This document shows positions 42,066-50,571 of a stretch of 55,400 nucleotides of DNA, piece after piece (the stretch's first letter is position 1; every line of letters begins with the position of its first letter). The notes beneath the pieces were generated by a model. It saw nothing but the letters and a program-made list of their open reading frames with translations. It was not told the DNA's origin and ran no database searches. The translations under genes were made by a program, and so were the position numbers. The DNA is from JAYEPK01 sp048569615 (lineage in GTDB: Archaea > Thermoplasmatota > Penumbrarchaeia > Penumbrarchaeales > Penumbrarchaeaceae), in NCBI GenBank assembly GCA_048569615.1, contig JBLIRK010000017.1, positions 1-55,400 of the forward strand, read 5' to 3'.

Positions 42066-43291
42066 TCCCACTCCCCCCTCTTGATCCTTTCCAGAATTTC
42101 GGTGGTGGCCTGGATGTCCCCGGCCCGCTTGTCAAGTCTTATAACCTTTATGTCGAGTCCCTCGCTTCTGAACTCGGATTCCATCTGCCCGGGATCGTAT
42201 TTCTGGTCGTATCCCAGGGCGATTATGTCCGGTTTCAGTTCGCGGACGATCCTGTGGATATCAGTACCCTCGTATCCCAGGACCGCCGCATCCACGTACT
42301 TGATGGCGTCCACCATCTCCCTCCTCGACCTCTCGTTCACTATGGGATGTCTTTTGGTGGCCTGTACCGTCATGTCCCTGGCTATCACGACCACGAGCTC
42401 GTCCCCGAGCTCCTTTGCCTGCCTAAGGAAATGGAGATGCCCGGGGTGCATCAGATCGAAAACACCGGATGCCAGCACCCTTTTCCCCCTCTTGACGGCC
42501 GGAACTGCGCCGTCAAGGGTGCCGCCCCCTCCAAGCGGGTGTACCGGCAGGTCTCCGTGCTGCTTGGGAGAATATTCTTTCTTCCAAGAGCCGGCCCATA
42601 CCCTCCATGCATCTATGATCTGCCATCCTTCGAGGAAGGGGATCCCGTTCCTTTTCGCATATTCCTTCACGGCACCCTTGCGCATCGCACCCCCGTCGTC
42701 GCCCATGATCTCGCAGCCGACCGAGACCCCGCTCAGGCCTGCCATTGTCGATAGGGCGCATGAGAGCTCCGTGTGTCCGAACCTGTTCTCGAGAATGTGG
42801 TCGGACCCGATGCAGATGGGAATGTGTCCGGGGGTCCTGAAATGCTCCCCGAACTCTGCCAATGCCTCCGCTTCGGACATGGATACGGCCGTGAGGGAGA
42901 GCTCCCCGAACTTCCTCACCGTGAGCGCCCTGTCCTTGTCCGTTATCCCGGTGAAGGTATCCCTGTGGTTGATCGCTACCGAGAACGAAGAGCGCGTATC
43001 GTAGGGTATGTCGTCGGAGATCAGGGCTGAGAAGACGGGATAATCCCTCTTGAACTGGGGGAACACCTCCTGGAGGAAGGGGAGCCCCAGCCTGTCCCTG
43101 ATGTCTGGTCTTGCCATGATGAAGATGAGGCCTCCCCCCTCCTTCCTCATCGTCATGATATGTTCAGGCCTGCAGAACTCCGCCGCCAGGAAGAAATCGC
43201 ATTCCTCTTCCCTGCCGTCCGCATCATATACGATGACGAACCGCCCCTCCCTAAGATGGGCCAGTGCTTCCTCTATCTCCTTGGAGGCCAT
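42062..43291 (-). CDS. ribB-ribL: DHBP synthase fused to FAD synthetase (RibB-RibL)
   Basis: This 409-residue fusion covers two steps of flavin synthesis. Residues 1-230 are 3,4-dihydroxy-2-butanone 4-phosphate synthase with the acidic loop DGREEECDFF (27-32), the conserved Arg-containing SVAINHRDTFTGIT and the GHTELS motif (172-177). Residues ~265-409 are an archaeal RibL-type FAD synthetase, a cytidylyltransferase-fold enzyme with the HPGH motif (282-285) and SRREMVDAIKYVD. A Gly-rich linker joins them. Its 3' end overlaps ribC by 4 bases, heading a three-gene riboflavin operon. The fusion is unusual, as relatives are usually separate proteins. Confidence 0.9.
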   Translation of the reverse strand: MASKEIEEALAHLREGRFVIVYDADGREEECDFFLAAEFCRPEHIMTMRKEGGGLIFIMARPDIRDRLGLPFLQEVFPQFKRDYPVFSALISDDIPYDTRSSFSVAINHRDTFTGITDKDRALTVRKFGELSLTAVSMSEAEALAEFGEHFRTPGHIPICIGSDHILENRFGHTELSCALSTMAGLSGVSVGCEIMGDDGGAMRKGAVKEYAKRNGIPFLEGWQIIDAWRVWAGSWKKEYSPKQHGDLPVHPLGGGGTLDGAVPAVKRGKRVLASGVFDLMHPGHLHFLRQAKELGDELVVVIARDMTVQATKRHPIVNERSRREMVDAIKYVDAAVLGYEGTDIHRIVRELKPDIIALGYDQKYDPGQMESEFRSEGLDIKVIRLDKRAGDIQATTEILERIKRGEWD

Positions 43292-43339
43292 CGATTTCCG
43301 CTAGGAACACGTCTAAAATAAAACTTTTGTGTATACCAA

Positions 43340-44257
43340 CTAACTGGTATCCTCTCCCTCTCTGCTGTACATTATCTCCTTGACATGCAGGTCCCCGTCC
43401 ATATCCCTCTCCCCCCTATGGGTGACGTCGTTGAGGTCGAATACCCTGCCCTCGATGTCAAGTGCCTTTTCCATGTAGGCCTTCGCATCATCCATCTTGC
43501 CCTTCTGCTGGAGGAGCCTGCCGATCGAATAAAGCGCGGGAAAATAATCCGGATCCGCTTCCGCAGCGTTCCGGTAGGCTTCCATGGCCTCCTCCGGCCT
43601 CTTCTGGGATTCGAGTACAGTTCCCAGGTTGTTCCAGACCATCGGATTTCCCGGAAGGGCCTCCGCTAGCTGGCTCAGCAGGCCTTCCGCCTCCTCCATC
43701 CTTCCGAGCTTGATCAGGACAACGGAGAGGTCGAAATCGATCTCATCGGGGGCGCCTTCCATGCCCCTTGCCTGCTCGTAGTACGCAAGCGAAGGCTCCA
43801 GGAGGTCCATCTCCCTGTAAATTAGTCCGAGAATGGAGTACAGCTCCCAGTTCGGCTCCACGTTATCCGCCACCGTCCTGTGGCAGAGTGCGGCGGCAGG
43901 CCAGCTTCTGGCGTTTAGGAAGGAATTCCCAAGCAGCATCAGCCTTTTAATAATGTCTTCCTGGAGCTCCCCCCTGGGCCATTCGTCCTTGTCCATGATG
44001 TAAAGGGCCCCCCTGGCATCCTGGAAGTAGCCTTTGCATTTCATCGCTTCGTTGAAGCAGTCCCTGGCGGATTCCATATCCATCTCTTGGATATGGAACA
44101 GCCCCTTCAGTTCCCAGGCCCTGCCGATGCATATGTCGAGCCCTATACACTGGTCCAGGTGCTCCCCCATCACTTCGTATTCCCCGCTCAGGAAGAGCTC
44201 CTCCGCCCTCTTCAGCTCCTGTACGGCCTCCACATGCTCCTCGTAGTCCTCCGCCAT
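43340..44257 (-). CDS. TPR-repeat protein
   Basis: The 305-residue protein consists mostly of tetratricopeptide repeats. Clear examples are LYSILGLIYREMDLLEPSLA, MVWNNLGTVLESQKRPEEAM and PALYSIGRLLQQKGKMDDAK. There is no signal peptide or membrane helix, so it is a cytoplasmic scaffold; no partner is evident. An ATG at 44257 is used, 28 bases after the centre of a TATA element, so the transcript is probably leaderless. The next gene upstream is a zinc-ribbon protein with its own promoter. Confidence 0.75.
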   Translation of the reverse strand: MAEDYEEHVEAVQELKRAEELFLSGEYEVMGEHLDQCIGLDICIGRAWELKGLFHIQEMDMESARDCFNEAMKCKGYFQDARGALYIMDKDEWPRGELQEDIIKRLMLLGNSFLNARSWPAAALCHRTVADNVEPNWELYSILGLIYREMDLLEPSLAYYEQARGMEGAPDEIDFDLSVVLIKLGRMEEAEGLLSQLAEALPGNPMVWNNLGTVLESQKRPEEAMEAYRNAAEADPDYFPALYSIGRLLQQKGKMDDAKAYMEKALDIEGRVFDLNDVTHRGERDMDGDLHVKEIMYSREGEDTS

Positions 44258-44280
44258 TGAAAGTGAAGGTGCCGGTCTCT

Positions 44281-44290
44281 CATATAACAA
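44281..44290 (-). promoter_or_regulatory. TATA box, leaderless TPR gene
   Basis: TTGTTATATG on the minus strand is centred 28 bases before the ATG at 44257, so transcription would begin at or next to the start codon. Confidence 0.45.
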
Positions 44291-44302
44291 TATCGATGAC
44301 TT

Positions 44303-44827
44303 TCATCCCTCGAGGGATTCCCATCCTTCGTTGCGGAGCGTTTCCTCGGGATCCGGGTCGGGCCAGTCATTTATGGGGAAATGCTTGTTGCATCTGGAGC
44401 AGGAATAGAGGGAGGTGCCGTACTTCATCAGCTGGTCGTAGCACATGGGGCAGAGTTGCCTTATCCTGAAACCGACATCCTCGTAGAACTGATGCCCCTC
44501 CGAACATTCCCTTCCCCAGATATGGTACTCCACACTGGTGGCGGTCCTCTTCGTTATGTCTCCGCCCATGAGCTTCAGTCCCGTTACGCTGATCCTTGCA
44601 CCCTCGACCTTGACCTCCAGCTCCTTCTGCAGGGGCCGGGTCGGGGAGCCGCAGATCCTGCAAGTTTTCGAGTCGTCGAATCCCTGCAGGCTCTTATTTT
44701 CATCTTCCTTCTTCTTCTTCTCGATCTTCTTCTCCTGCTCGTGGAGTGAGAAATCGTAGCCGCATTTCCTGCAGCTGGTAGCACCGGCATCATACTGGTA
44801 TGCACAACAGTTCGGACAGTAGAGCAT
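44303..44827 (-). CDS. Zinc-ribbon protein of unknown function
   Basis: The 174-residue protein has an N-terminal ribbon (CPNCCAYQYDAGATSCRKCG), a Lys/Glu-rich coiled-coil-like segment, a second CRICG knuckle and a beta-rich domain with an acidic/His segment. A final treble-clef-like pair follows (LCPMCYDQL and SCSRCNKHF). Four or more zinc knuckles suggest a protein-protein or RNA-binding role. The SD GGGGAAC and a TATA element at 44861-44870 support the start. It lies in a dense leftward run. Confidence 0.65.
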   Translation of the reverse strand: MLYCPNCCAYQYDAGATSCRKCGYDFSLHEQEKKIEKKKKEDENKSLQGFDDSKTCRICGSPTRPLQKELEVKVEGARISVTGLKLMGGDITKRTATSVEYHIWGRECSEGHQFYEDVGFRIRQLCPMCYDQLMKYGTSLYSCSRCNKHFPINDWPDPDPEETLRNEGWESLEG

Positions 44828-44862
44828 CCCGTTCCCCGAATCAATATCGCGTTAGAGCTATT

Positions 44863-46620
44863 TTATTTATGTCCCCTGCGGCGGATGATGACGAGTGCTG
44901 CTAATCCGAGCACGGCGGCGATCACGATCACTATTAACATGACCGGTGCGCCACCTTCAAAAAGTCCCTTCTCATCGATCTTCTCCAGGACGAGCGTGGT
45001 CTCGGAATCCTCCTTCTGGACATAGCAGGCGCTCCCTTTCATGTTGTCCTTGGTTCCCGTTATGTTGTATTCGGACCTCGGAAGGAACTCGAAGAGCGCC
45101 ACACCGGTGCCGTCCGTCATAAGCTCGAATGAGGTCCCGTCCACGGTGGAGGTGAGGTTCACGAGGGTGTTGGGGACGGGTTGGTCCCCCTCGTCCGTCA
45201 CGGTGACCTTGAGCGTTGAGAAGGGCGCGAAGGATGCATAGGGTTTAGGGATGATGTCCACCAGATCGTCAAAGGCATAATCCGGATTCTCCCTCCTCTG
45301 GTCCTCGACCAGGAAGGGCTGGCCGCATGAATGTCCGAACCTGGCCCACAGCTCCATCCTGGAGGCCATGGTCCTGTTTGTGACCTTTGCATCCATCGAT
45401 CCGTGGGGATATCCCGAAGCGTTCTCGACATGGCCGCAAAGTGTGTGGGAGCAGGGATTGATCTTGTTCTCGACGGTGTCGTAATGGTCCCCCAGGTATT
45501 CCATCCCGTGGAATACCGTGATGTTCCCGTAATCCCGGTCCCTGAGCTGCTCCAGCCTGACCCATCTTGGATAGCAGCCGTGGTCCCATCCCTGGGGAGC
45601 ACCTGTCTCCTTCGCCACGTCGGGGTCCCAGGGGTAGTTGCAAGAGGGCAGAAAGCCGTTCATGGTCCTTTTGAGCTCCCACTCGTGGGATCCCAGCTCC
45701 AGTATTGCCACCTCATTGGTGTCGACATCGGCGAGAAGATAATCCCCGCAGTATGCGCCGTTTGTGTTCTCCAGCATGATGTCCTTGAAGGAATCGATGG
45801 AATCCGCATACTGGACAGCCTTCCGGAGCCTGACGAAGGATGGGACGCCCCCCCATTGATAAGGTCCGGTCCCGATGGTGGTCTCGGCGATCACCAATCC
45901 GGCGGAGTTGACGTAGTACTCGGTTCCCGACCATATCATTCCCGCCGTCACTTCCATGAAGATCCGGTTGCCGCTGTTAGGAATGATGTCAATGAACACG
46001 GCATGGGCGGGGGAAAGGAAATAGGGCATCCATAACGACTGTCCCAGGACGAAGCCGCCGTCGGCCGTGGCGTCGCCCGTGGCAACGAAGGCGCTGCAGT
46101 GGTGCGGTGTCCTGGGCTCGTAGTTGGGGAGGCCGGTATCGAAGGGCAGCCACCACCAGGGATTCCCGGGCAGATCGAAGCGCCACCAGATGTCCCAGAT
46201 GGCGTTCAGTGCCAGTATGTCCCATCTGTCAATCGGATCGCCGAGATGCGTTACCGCCCCGCTCTCCGCCGCCCCCCTGGCAATACCGTCGATCTCCTCC
46301 TTCTGCTCGTCGGGGACGTAGAGCCAGTAGTTCATTGCCGAGATCCTGACCTGCCTCCAGTTCACACCGTAGCTCCTCTCCGTGGCATGGGCATATGCGG
46401 AGATGGACCTCGGAATGAGGTCCGCCAGGAGGCATCCGTGCTGATATCCGATCTCGTCGGGAGTCCCGCTCACCTGTATGTACTTGAAACCTTCCTTTTC
46501 CCAATAGAAACCCCCGCAGGGCTCGACGTCTCCCGATACGATATCCCCGTCCGAGGGAGATATTGATTGGATCAGAAGCAGGGCGAGGGGCAAGAAGAGC
46601 AGTAGTTTTCCGTTCCTCAT
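44863..46620 (-). CDS. Membrane-anchored C45-type Ntn-hydrolase (phospholipase B/acyltransferase-like)
   Basis: The 585-residue protein has a signal peptide (LLLFLPLALLLIQS), a large ectodomain and a C-terminal helix with a basic end (VMLIVIVIAAVLGLAALVII). It has the C45/PLBD Ntn-hydrolase pattern: GTPDEIGYQHG near the N-terminus, then HHCSAFVATGDATADGG with the probable nucleophile Cys175 exposed by self-cleavage. An Ig-like domain (LKVTVTDEGDQPVPNTLVNL) precedes the anchor. Known relatives hydrolyse amide or ester bonds of penicillins, peptides, lipids or fatty-acid amides; the substrate here is unknown. Its start is 4 bases after the next gene's stop, so the two are coupled. Confidence 0.8.
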   Translation of the reverse strand: MRNGKLLLFLPLALLLIQSISPSDGDIVSGDVEPCGGFYWEKEGFKYIQVSGTPDEIGYQHGCLLADLIPRSISAYAHATERSYGVNWRQVRISAMNYWLYVPDEQKEEIDGIARGAAESGAVTHLGDPIDRWDILALNAIWDIWWRFDLPGNPWWWLPFDTGLPNYEPRTPHHCSAFVATGDATADGGFVLGQSLWMPYFLSPAHAVFIDIIPNSGNRIFMEVTAGMIWSGTEYYVNSAGLVIAETTIGTGPYQWGGVPSFVRLRKAVQYADSIDSFKDIMLENTNGAYCGDYLLADVDTNEVAILELGSHEWELKRTMNGFLPSCNYPWDPDVAKETGAPQGWDHGCYPRWVRLEQLRDRDYGNITVFHGMEYLGDHYDTVENKINPCSHTLCGHVENASGYPHGSMDAKVTNRTMASRMELWARFGHSCGQPFLVEDQRRENPDYAFDDLVDIIPKPYASFAPFSTLKVTVTDEGDQPVPNTLVNLTSTVDGTSFELMTDGTGVALFEFLPRSEYNITGTKDNMKGSACYVQKEDSETTLVLEKIDEKGLFEGGAPVMLIVIVIAAVLGLAALVIIRRRGHK

Positions 46621-46623
46621 TGT

Positions 46624-47547
46624 TCACCTCCTCCTTCTGGCCAGGCCAAGTGACAATACCAAAAGCAAAGAGAGCAGGATCACCGGAAGCTCGAATCCGG
46701 GTATGCCCACACCCCTCTGGCGGACGAATACGGAGAACTGGGCCACCTCTATGACCTCGTTGTTGTACGATCCCTGCTCGGAGGTGATGATGAAATGGAG
46801 AACGACAAGGCTGTTCCTCCACATCTCCCATTTCTTCGGCGTGGATACGGAAATGGGTATCTTCACGGAGCCGCCCTTTGGTATCGTCCATTTCGTCTGG
46901 TCGTAGATAAAGGCCCATCCGTTGTTCTCCATATGCTCCTTCCGCTCCAGATCGAAGGTGATCTCGTCGTCACCGTTCCCCTCGTTGTATATCTCGAGCA
47001 CCAGGTCGAACTCGCCTCCGGGCGAGGTCTGGATGAAGGTGTCGCTGCATGTGACCCGGTACTGATAGAACTGCTGGACGAAGATGAAGGATTCCACAGG
47101 CTCTATCGTGCCGGTCAGCAGGCCCGGTTCATATGACCAGGATCCCGTTATCTTCAGGGAGTTTGAGGCCTCGAGCCCCGAGGTGGAGGTGTTCTTGGGT
47201 ACTATTACCGAGACCGAGAATGGGACGGAGGAAGGCAGGCGGGCTATTATTATCTCGGGGATCTCCGTCGTCTCCCACCCTCCGGCATCCGCCTCGAGAT
47301 TGACGATCACGTACTGCGCATCGATATCCAGGGGCAGATCGGCGAACACCGATCCGGTGAAGGTCACGATCCCTCCGCGGACCAGGTCAACGTCCGCGTG
47401 GAGAGCCGTCATACCGACGTCCGGGAGCACGGTCACGAGCGCTCCGCCCGCAGCATCCACCTCCCCCTGAGGTGGGAAGTAGGCAAAACCTGCCGCTATT
47501 ATGGTCAGAAGCGAGAGCACCAGCAAGCCGGTCCTGATAGGCCGCAT
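46624..47547 (-). CDS. Secreted protein with PGF-CTERM-like sorting tail
   Basis: The 307-residue protein has a signal peptide (GLLVLSLLTIIAAGFAYF), a beta-rich ectodomain with an alpha-galactosidase NEW3- or CARDB-like segment (PGGEFDLVLEIYNEGNGDDE) and a C-terminal GIPGFELPVILLSLLLVLS helix ending in RRRR. This tripartite tail fits archaeal PGF-CTERM sorting signals that are cut and lipidated by archaeosortase. It is directly upstream of the C45 hydrolase, which has a plain membrane anchor. A TATA element centred 28 bases before the ATG suggests a leaderless transcript. Confidence 0.75.
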   Translation of the reverse strand: MRPIRTGLLVLSLLTIIAAGFAYFPPQGEVDAAGGALVTVLPDVGMTALHADVDLVRGGIVTFTGSVFADLPLDIDAQYVIVNLEADAGGWETTEIPEIIIARLPSSVPFSVSVIVPKNTSTSGLEASNSLKITGSWSYEPGLLTGTIEPVESFIFVQQFYQYRVTCSDTFIQTSPGGEFDLVLEIYNEGNGDDEITFDLERKEHMENNGWAFIYDQTKWTIPKGGSVKIPISVSTPKKWEMWRNSLVVLHFIITSEQGSYNNEVIEVAQFSVFVRQRGVGIPGFELPVILLSLLLVLSLGLARRRR

Positions 47548-47570
47548 CAGGCGATGTAGAGTGAACCAAA

Positions 47571-47580
47571 ATATATAATC
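47571..47580 (-). promoter_or_regulatory. TATA box for the 47547 gene (leaderless)
   Basis: GATTATATAT on the minus strand is centred 28 bases before the ATG at 47547. Confidence 0.45.
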
Positions 47581-47651
47581 CTTTTAATGAAGTCCTAGTA
47601 CGGTCCGTGTTGTCAGAATGAATTATCTACGAGTATGACGGTGCAAGTCCC

Positions 47652-48659
47652 ATGAAGTTCAAGGCCAGGGCTCCCCTCAGGATCTCATTTGCCGGAGGCG
47701 GGACCGACGTCTCCCCTTACCCGGAGAACAAGGGAGGATGCGTAATAAACAGCACGATCAACCAGTATATCACCTCCTCCTTCATAACCGATGAATCTGG
47801 AATGCTGAGGGTCCATTCCCTCGATTTCGACACCATTGCCAGTTTCGGGGACATGAGGGATTTCACCTACGACGGCGAAATGGGACTGATAAAGGCGGTA
47901 TTTGCCCATATGGGCATCATACCATCCGGCGACCTTTACATAAGCTCCGATGCACCGCCGGGGTCCGGTCTGGGCTCCTCATCCACACTTGCGGTGAACC
48001 TGGTTTCGCTCCTTGCCACGATCAAGAACGAGCCGCTTACCAGCTACGAGATCGCCAAGAAGGCATACGTGATCGAGAGGGAGGAGCTCGGCATCCCCGG
48101 GGGCCGCCAGGACCAGTATGCTGCCACCTTCGGCGGCTTCAACTTCATGGAGTTCATAGGAAGCGAGACCATAGTGAACCCGTTGAAGATAAAGAAGGAT
48201 GTGATCGCGGAGGTGGAATCGGACCTCATCCTCTGCTTCACTGGACAGACCCGGGGATCCGCCAAGATCATAGAGGACCAGACCAAGAACCTGCTGGCTG
48301 GGAAGGGCGGCACCGAGGAGGCGATGGACAGGACGAAGGAGCTTGCCATACGGACCAAGAACGCACTCATTCTTGGGAACACCGAGGAGTTCGGCCGCCT
48401 TCTCCACGAAGGCTGGACCCTCAAGAAGGAATTCTCCACCAAGATGACCAATCCCAAGATCGACCTTCTCTACAACAGGGCGAGGGAACTCGGCGCCCTC
48501 GGTGGAAAGCTACTTGGAGCCGGGGGCGGGGGTTATCTCCTCCTCTACGTTCCCTTCTCGAATAGGAAGGACATTTCAAGGGAGATGGAGAAGAACGGGG
48601 GGAAGATAGTCCCCTTCAATTTCGAGTTCAGCGGTGTGAGGACCTGGAGGGTCAAGTAA
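47652..48659 (+). CDS. GHMP-family sugar kinase (D-glycero-D-manno-heptose 7-phosphate kinase-like)
   Basis: The 335-residue protein matches the HddA branch of GHMP kinases, with ARAPLRISFAGGGTDVSPYP at the N-terminus, the nucleotide loop PPGSGLGSSSTLAV and the C-terminal KLLGAGGGGYLLLYVP motif. In heptose and related deoxysugar pathways this enzyme phosphorylates the anomeric position of a sugar phosphate before nucleotide activation. The substrate is inferred only from similarity. It is followed 64 bases later by a sugar-epimerase-type SDR, so a glycan precursor route is likely. Confidence 0.88.
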   Translation: MKFKARAPLRISFAGGGTDVSPYPENKGGCVINSTINQYITSSFITDESGMLRVHSLDFDTIASFGDMRDFTYDGEMGLIKAVFAHMGIIPSGDLYISSDAPPGSGLGSSSTLAVNLVSLLATIKNEPLTSYEIAKKAYVIEREELGIPGGRQDQYAATFGGFNFMEFIGSETIVNPLKIKKDVIAEVESDLILCFTGQTRGSAKIIEDQTKNLLAGKGGTEEAMDRTKELAIRTKNALILGNTEEFGRLLHEGWTLKKEFSTKMTNPKIDLLYNRARELGALGGKLLGAGGGGYLLLYVPFSNRKDISREMEKNGGKIVPFNFEFSGVRTWRVK

Positions 48660-48723
48660 GTCTTGAGATAGTTTTACAAACAATAGCGCCAATATATCCA
48701 ATCCCCCGGAAGGTGATAACCTC

Positions 48724-49842
48724 ATGGACTATCTGATAGCTGGAGGGAACGGATTCATAGGTTCCAATCTGATCGAGTACATACTTGCAAGGGACGACAG
48801 CGCCAACATCATCAACCTTGACCTGAAGAGGGACGAGGCCATGGAGGAGAGGATGGGGATCGCCCGGCACCAGGGCAGGTACGCCTTCAAGGAAGGCAGC
48901 ATCAACGAGCTCTCCTCCTACGAGCACTATCTCAAGGTATCGGACCTGGTGATCAACCTGGCGTCCGAGAACCAGAGGTCAGCCTTCAAGGAGAGGATGG
49001 AGAAGTTCGTCATGACCAATATCCTGGGGGCGAGGGTTCTTGCCGACGCCTGCGCCAGGAACGGGATACCGCTGCTCCATGCATCCAGCGATGAGGTCTA
49101 CGGCTCCTGCCCTTTCACGGTACAGAGGCGGGAGGAGAGCTCTCCGCTGGACCCCACCAATCCCTACGCGACCACCATTGCGGCCGGGGAGCGGCTTGTG
49201 ATGCTGGCGGGAAAGGAAGGGGGCATTCCCATTGCCATAACGAGGATATGCGAGGTCATAGGCCCGAACCAATCCATTAACGGCCTGGTACCCAGGACGA
49301 TCAAGATGGTGAAACAGGGCAGGCCCCCCGTCGTCAGGGGAAAGAGGGGGGAGAAATACAGGGACTGGCTTCATGTCCTCGATGTCTGCTCTGGCCTCTA
49401 TCTCATCGGAAAATCCCTAACGGGAAAGGTCGAGCTCAAGGCCGCGGCAGAACCGCATCCCGAGCAATCTCCACCGGGAAAGACCGTGATCCACGGAACC
49501 AGCGTCGCTACGGCCTCCCCCTTCCAGGAGAAGATCAGGAAGGCGGATGCACCCATCGTCAGCGGCGTGACCGTTTTCAATATAACGGCGGAATTGCGTC
49601 TTCCCATCTCCTCCATCGTTGAGAAGGTGCTTGGAGTGATGGGATCGGAGCTGCCGGTTCAGGAAAGCCTTGACGAGGCATTCAAGGACCTGGGTTACAA
49701 TCCTTCCGGAAAGAAGCTCACCTACCACGGATGGCAGGCCAGGTATAACGAGATCGACGATATCATCAGCTCCACCGTGGAATGGTACCTGGACCATCTG
49801 GAGGTAATAGAATCCAGCGCGGCCAGCAGGCTGATGCCCTGA
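48724..49842 (+). CDS. NAD-dependent epimerase/dehydratase-like SDR with atypical active site
   Basis: The 372-residue protein begins with the Rossmann motif GGNGFIGSN and has SSDEVYG, as in dTDP-glucose 4,6-dehydratase and UDP-sugar epimerases. The catalytic YxxxK becomes YATTI (in NPYATTIAAGERL), so Ile replaces Lys. A 60-residue segment at ~240-300 (around PHPEQSPPGKTVIHG) looks like an insert relative to typical members. Either the enzyme uses another proton relay, or it is a catalytically inactive or regulatory homologue. The GGAAGGTGAT ribosome binding site is good. It follows the GHMP kinase gene. Confidence 0.8.
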   Translation: MDYLIAGGNGFIGSNLIEYILARDDSANIINLDLKRDEAMEERMGIARHQGRYAFKEGSINELSSYEHYLKVSDLVINLASENQRSAFKERMEKFVMTNILGARVLADACARNGIPLLHASSDEVYGSCPFTVQRREESSPLDPTNPYATTIAAGERLVMLAGKEGGIPIAITRICEVIGPNQSINGLVPRTIKMVKQGRPPVVRGKRGEKYRDWLHVLDVCSGLYLIGKSLTGKVELKAAAEPHPEQSPPGKTVIHGTSVATASPFQEKIRKADAPIVSGVTVFNITAELRLPISSIVEKVLGVMGSELPVQESLDEAFKDLGYNPSGKKLTYHGWQARYNEIDDIISSTVEWYLDHLEVIESSAASRLMP

Positions 49843-49907
49843 GCTCGCCCTAAAGTATTATAAGGATAGTATCACATTCGCGGACAAACCCATGCCCGGG
49901 ATAATTG

Positions 49908-49920
49908 CGGTTTAAATAAG
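49908..49920 (+). promoter_or_regulatory. TATA box for the NYN nuclease gene
   Basis: GGTTTAAATAAGG lies about 60 bases before the ATG at 49975. A second TATA-like element, GATATATAC, at ~49947-49955 would give a leaderless transcript. Either may be used. Confidence 0.4.
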
Positions 49921-49974
49921 GATTCTTGAGATATTGCATAGATTGCGATATATACTACCATGGAGTGAATTGAA

Positions 49975-50532
49975 ATGAAAAGGGATTCGATAGGTATTTT
50001 CATAGATGGGGATTATTTTGACGGCATTCTGAGGAACGAATTCGATTATCAGAGGGTGGATTTCCTCACGTTCTCCCAGCTGATCACCCCGGAGGGAGCC
50101 CAGAGGTTCCGGACATACTATTACAAATCCGTGCCCTACGTCGGTCCGGACTCGCCTCCGGACGAGAAGGCGAGGTCTGAGGGCGTTGAGAAGTTCCTCC
50201 AGTCTCTCCGGCACCTTCCGAGGTTCAAGGTCAGGACGGGAGAGCTGACCAAGACGGTTGACGGCCAGTTCAAGAGAAAGGGTATCAACGTGTCCATGTC
50301 CGTGGATGTGACCCGGCTTTGTACCGAGCGCATAATAGACCAGGTGTTCATGGTATGCTCCGATCCGGACCTTCTTCCCCTGATCAAGGCGTCGAGGGAC
50401 ATGGGGGCCATTGTCAGGCTGTACCACGGGGAGAACATTCCCGAGAGGATGCTCGCCGAGTGCGATGAGGCCGTCAGGATAGATGATGATATCGTGAACC
50501 AGGTCCTGAGGGAGACGAGCAACTCCCATTGA
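49975..50532 (+). CDS. NYN-domain (LabA/PIN-like) nuclease-like protein
   Basis: The 185-residue protein has the NYN pattern of PIN-like nucleases. IGIFIDGDYFDG carries the first acidic residue, the middle has GINVSMSVDVTRL, and MVCSDPDLLPLIKASRDMG carries the second acidic pair. Known relatives act in RNA processing or signalling. The usual SGDSDF is SDPDLL here, keeping the Asp pair. The GGAGTGA element precedes the ATG. The next gene follows 39 bases later. Confidence 0.8.
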   Translation: MKRDSIGIFIDGDYFDGILRNEFDYQRVDFLTFSQLITPEGAQRFRTYYYKSVPYVGPDSPPDEKARSEGVEKFLQSLRHLPRFKVRTGELTKTVDGQFKRKGINVSMSVDVTRLCTERIIDQVFMVCSDPDLLPLIKASRDMGAIVRLYHGENIPERMLAECDEAVRIDDDIVNQVLRETSNSH

Positions 50533-50571
50533 CCGCAAAGAATTTACCGGGGTCCGCGTCTGGTCCCCTCG

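Noticed and set aside
41436..43004. 522-codon open frame antisense to the riboflavin operon
   Set aside because: It runs across three well-supported genes of the opposite strand and has no family features. Long open mirror frames are expected with GC-biased third positions.
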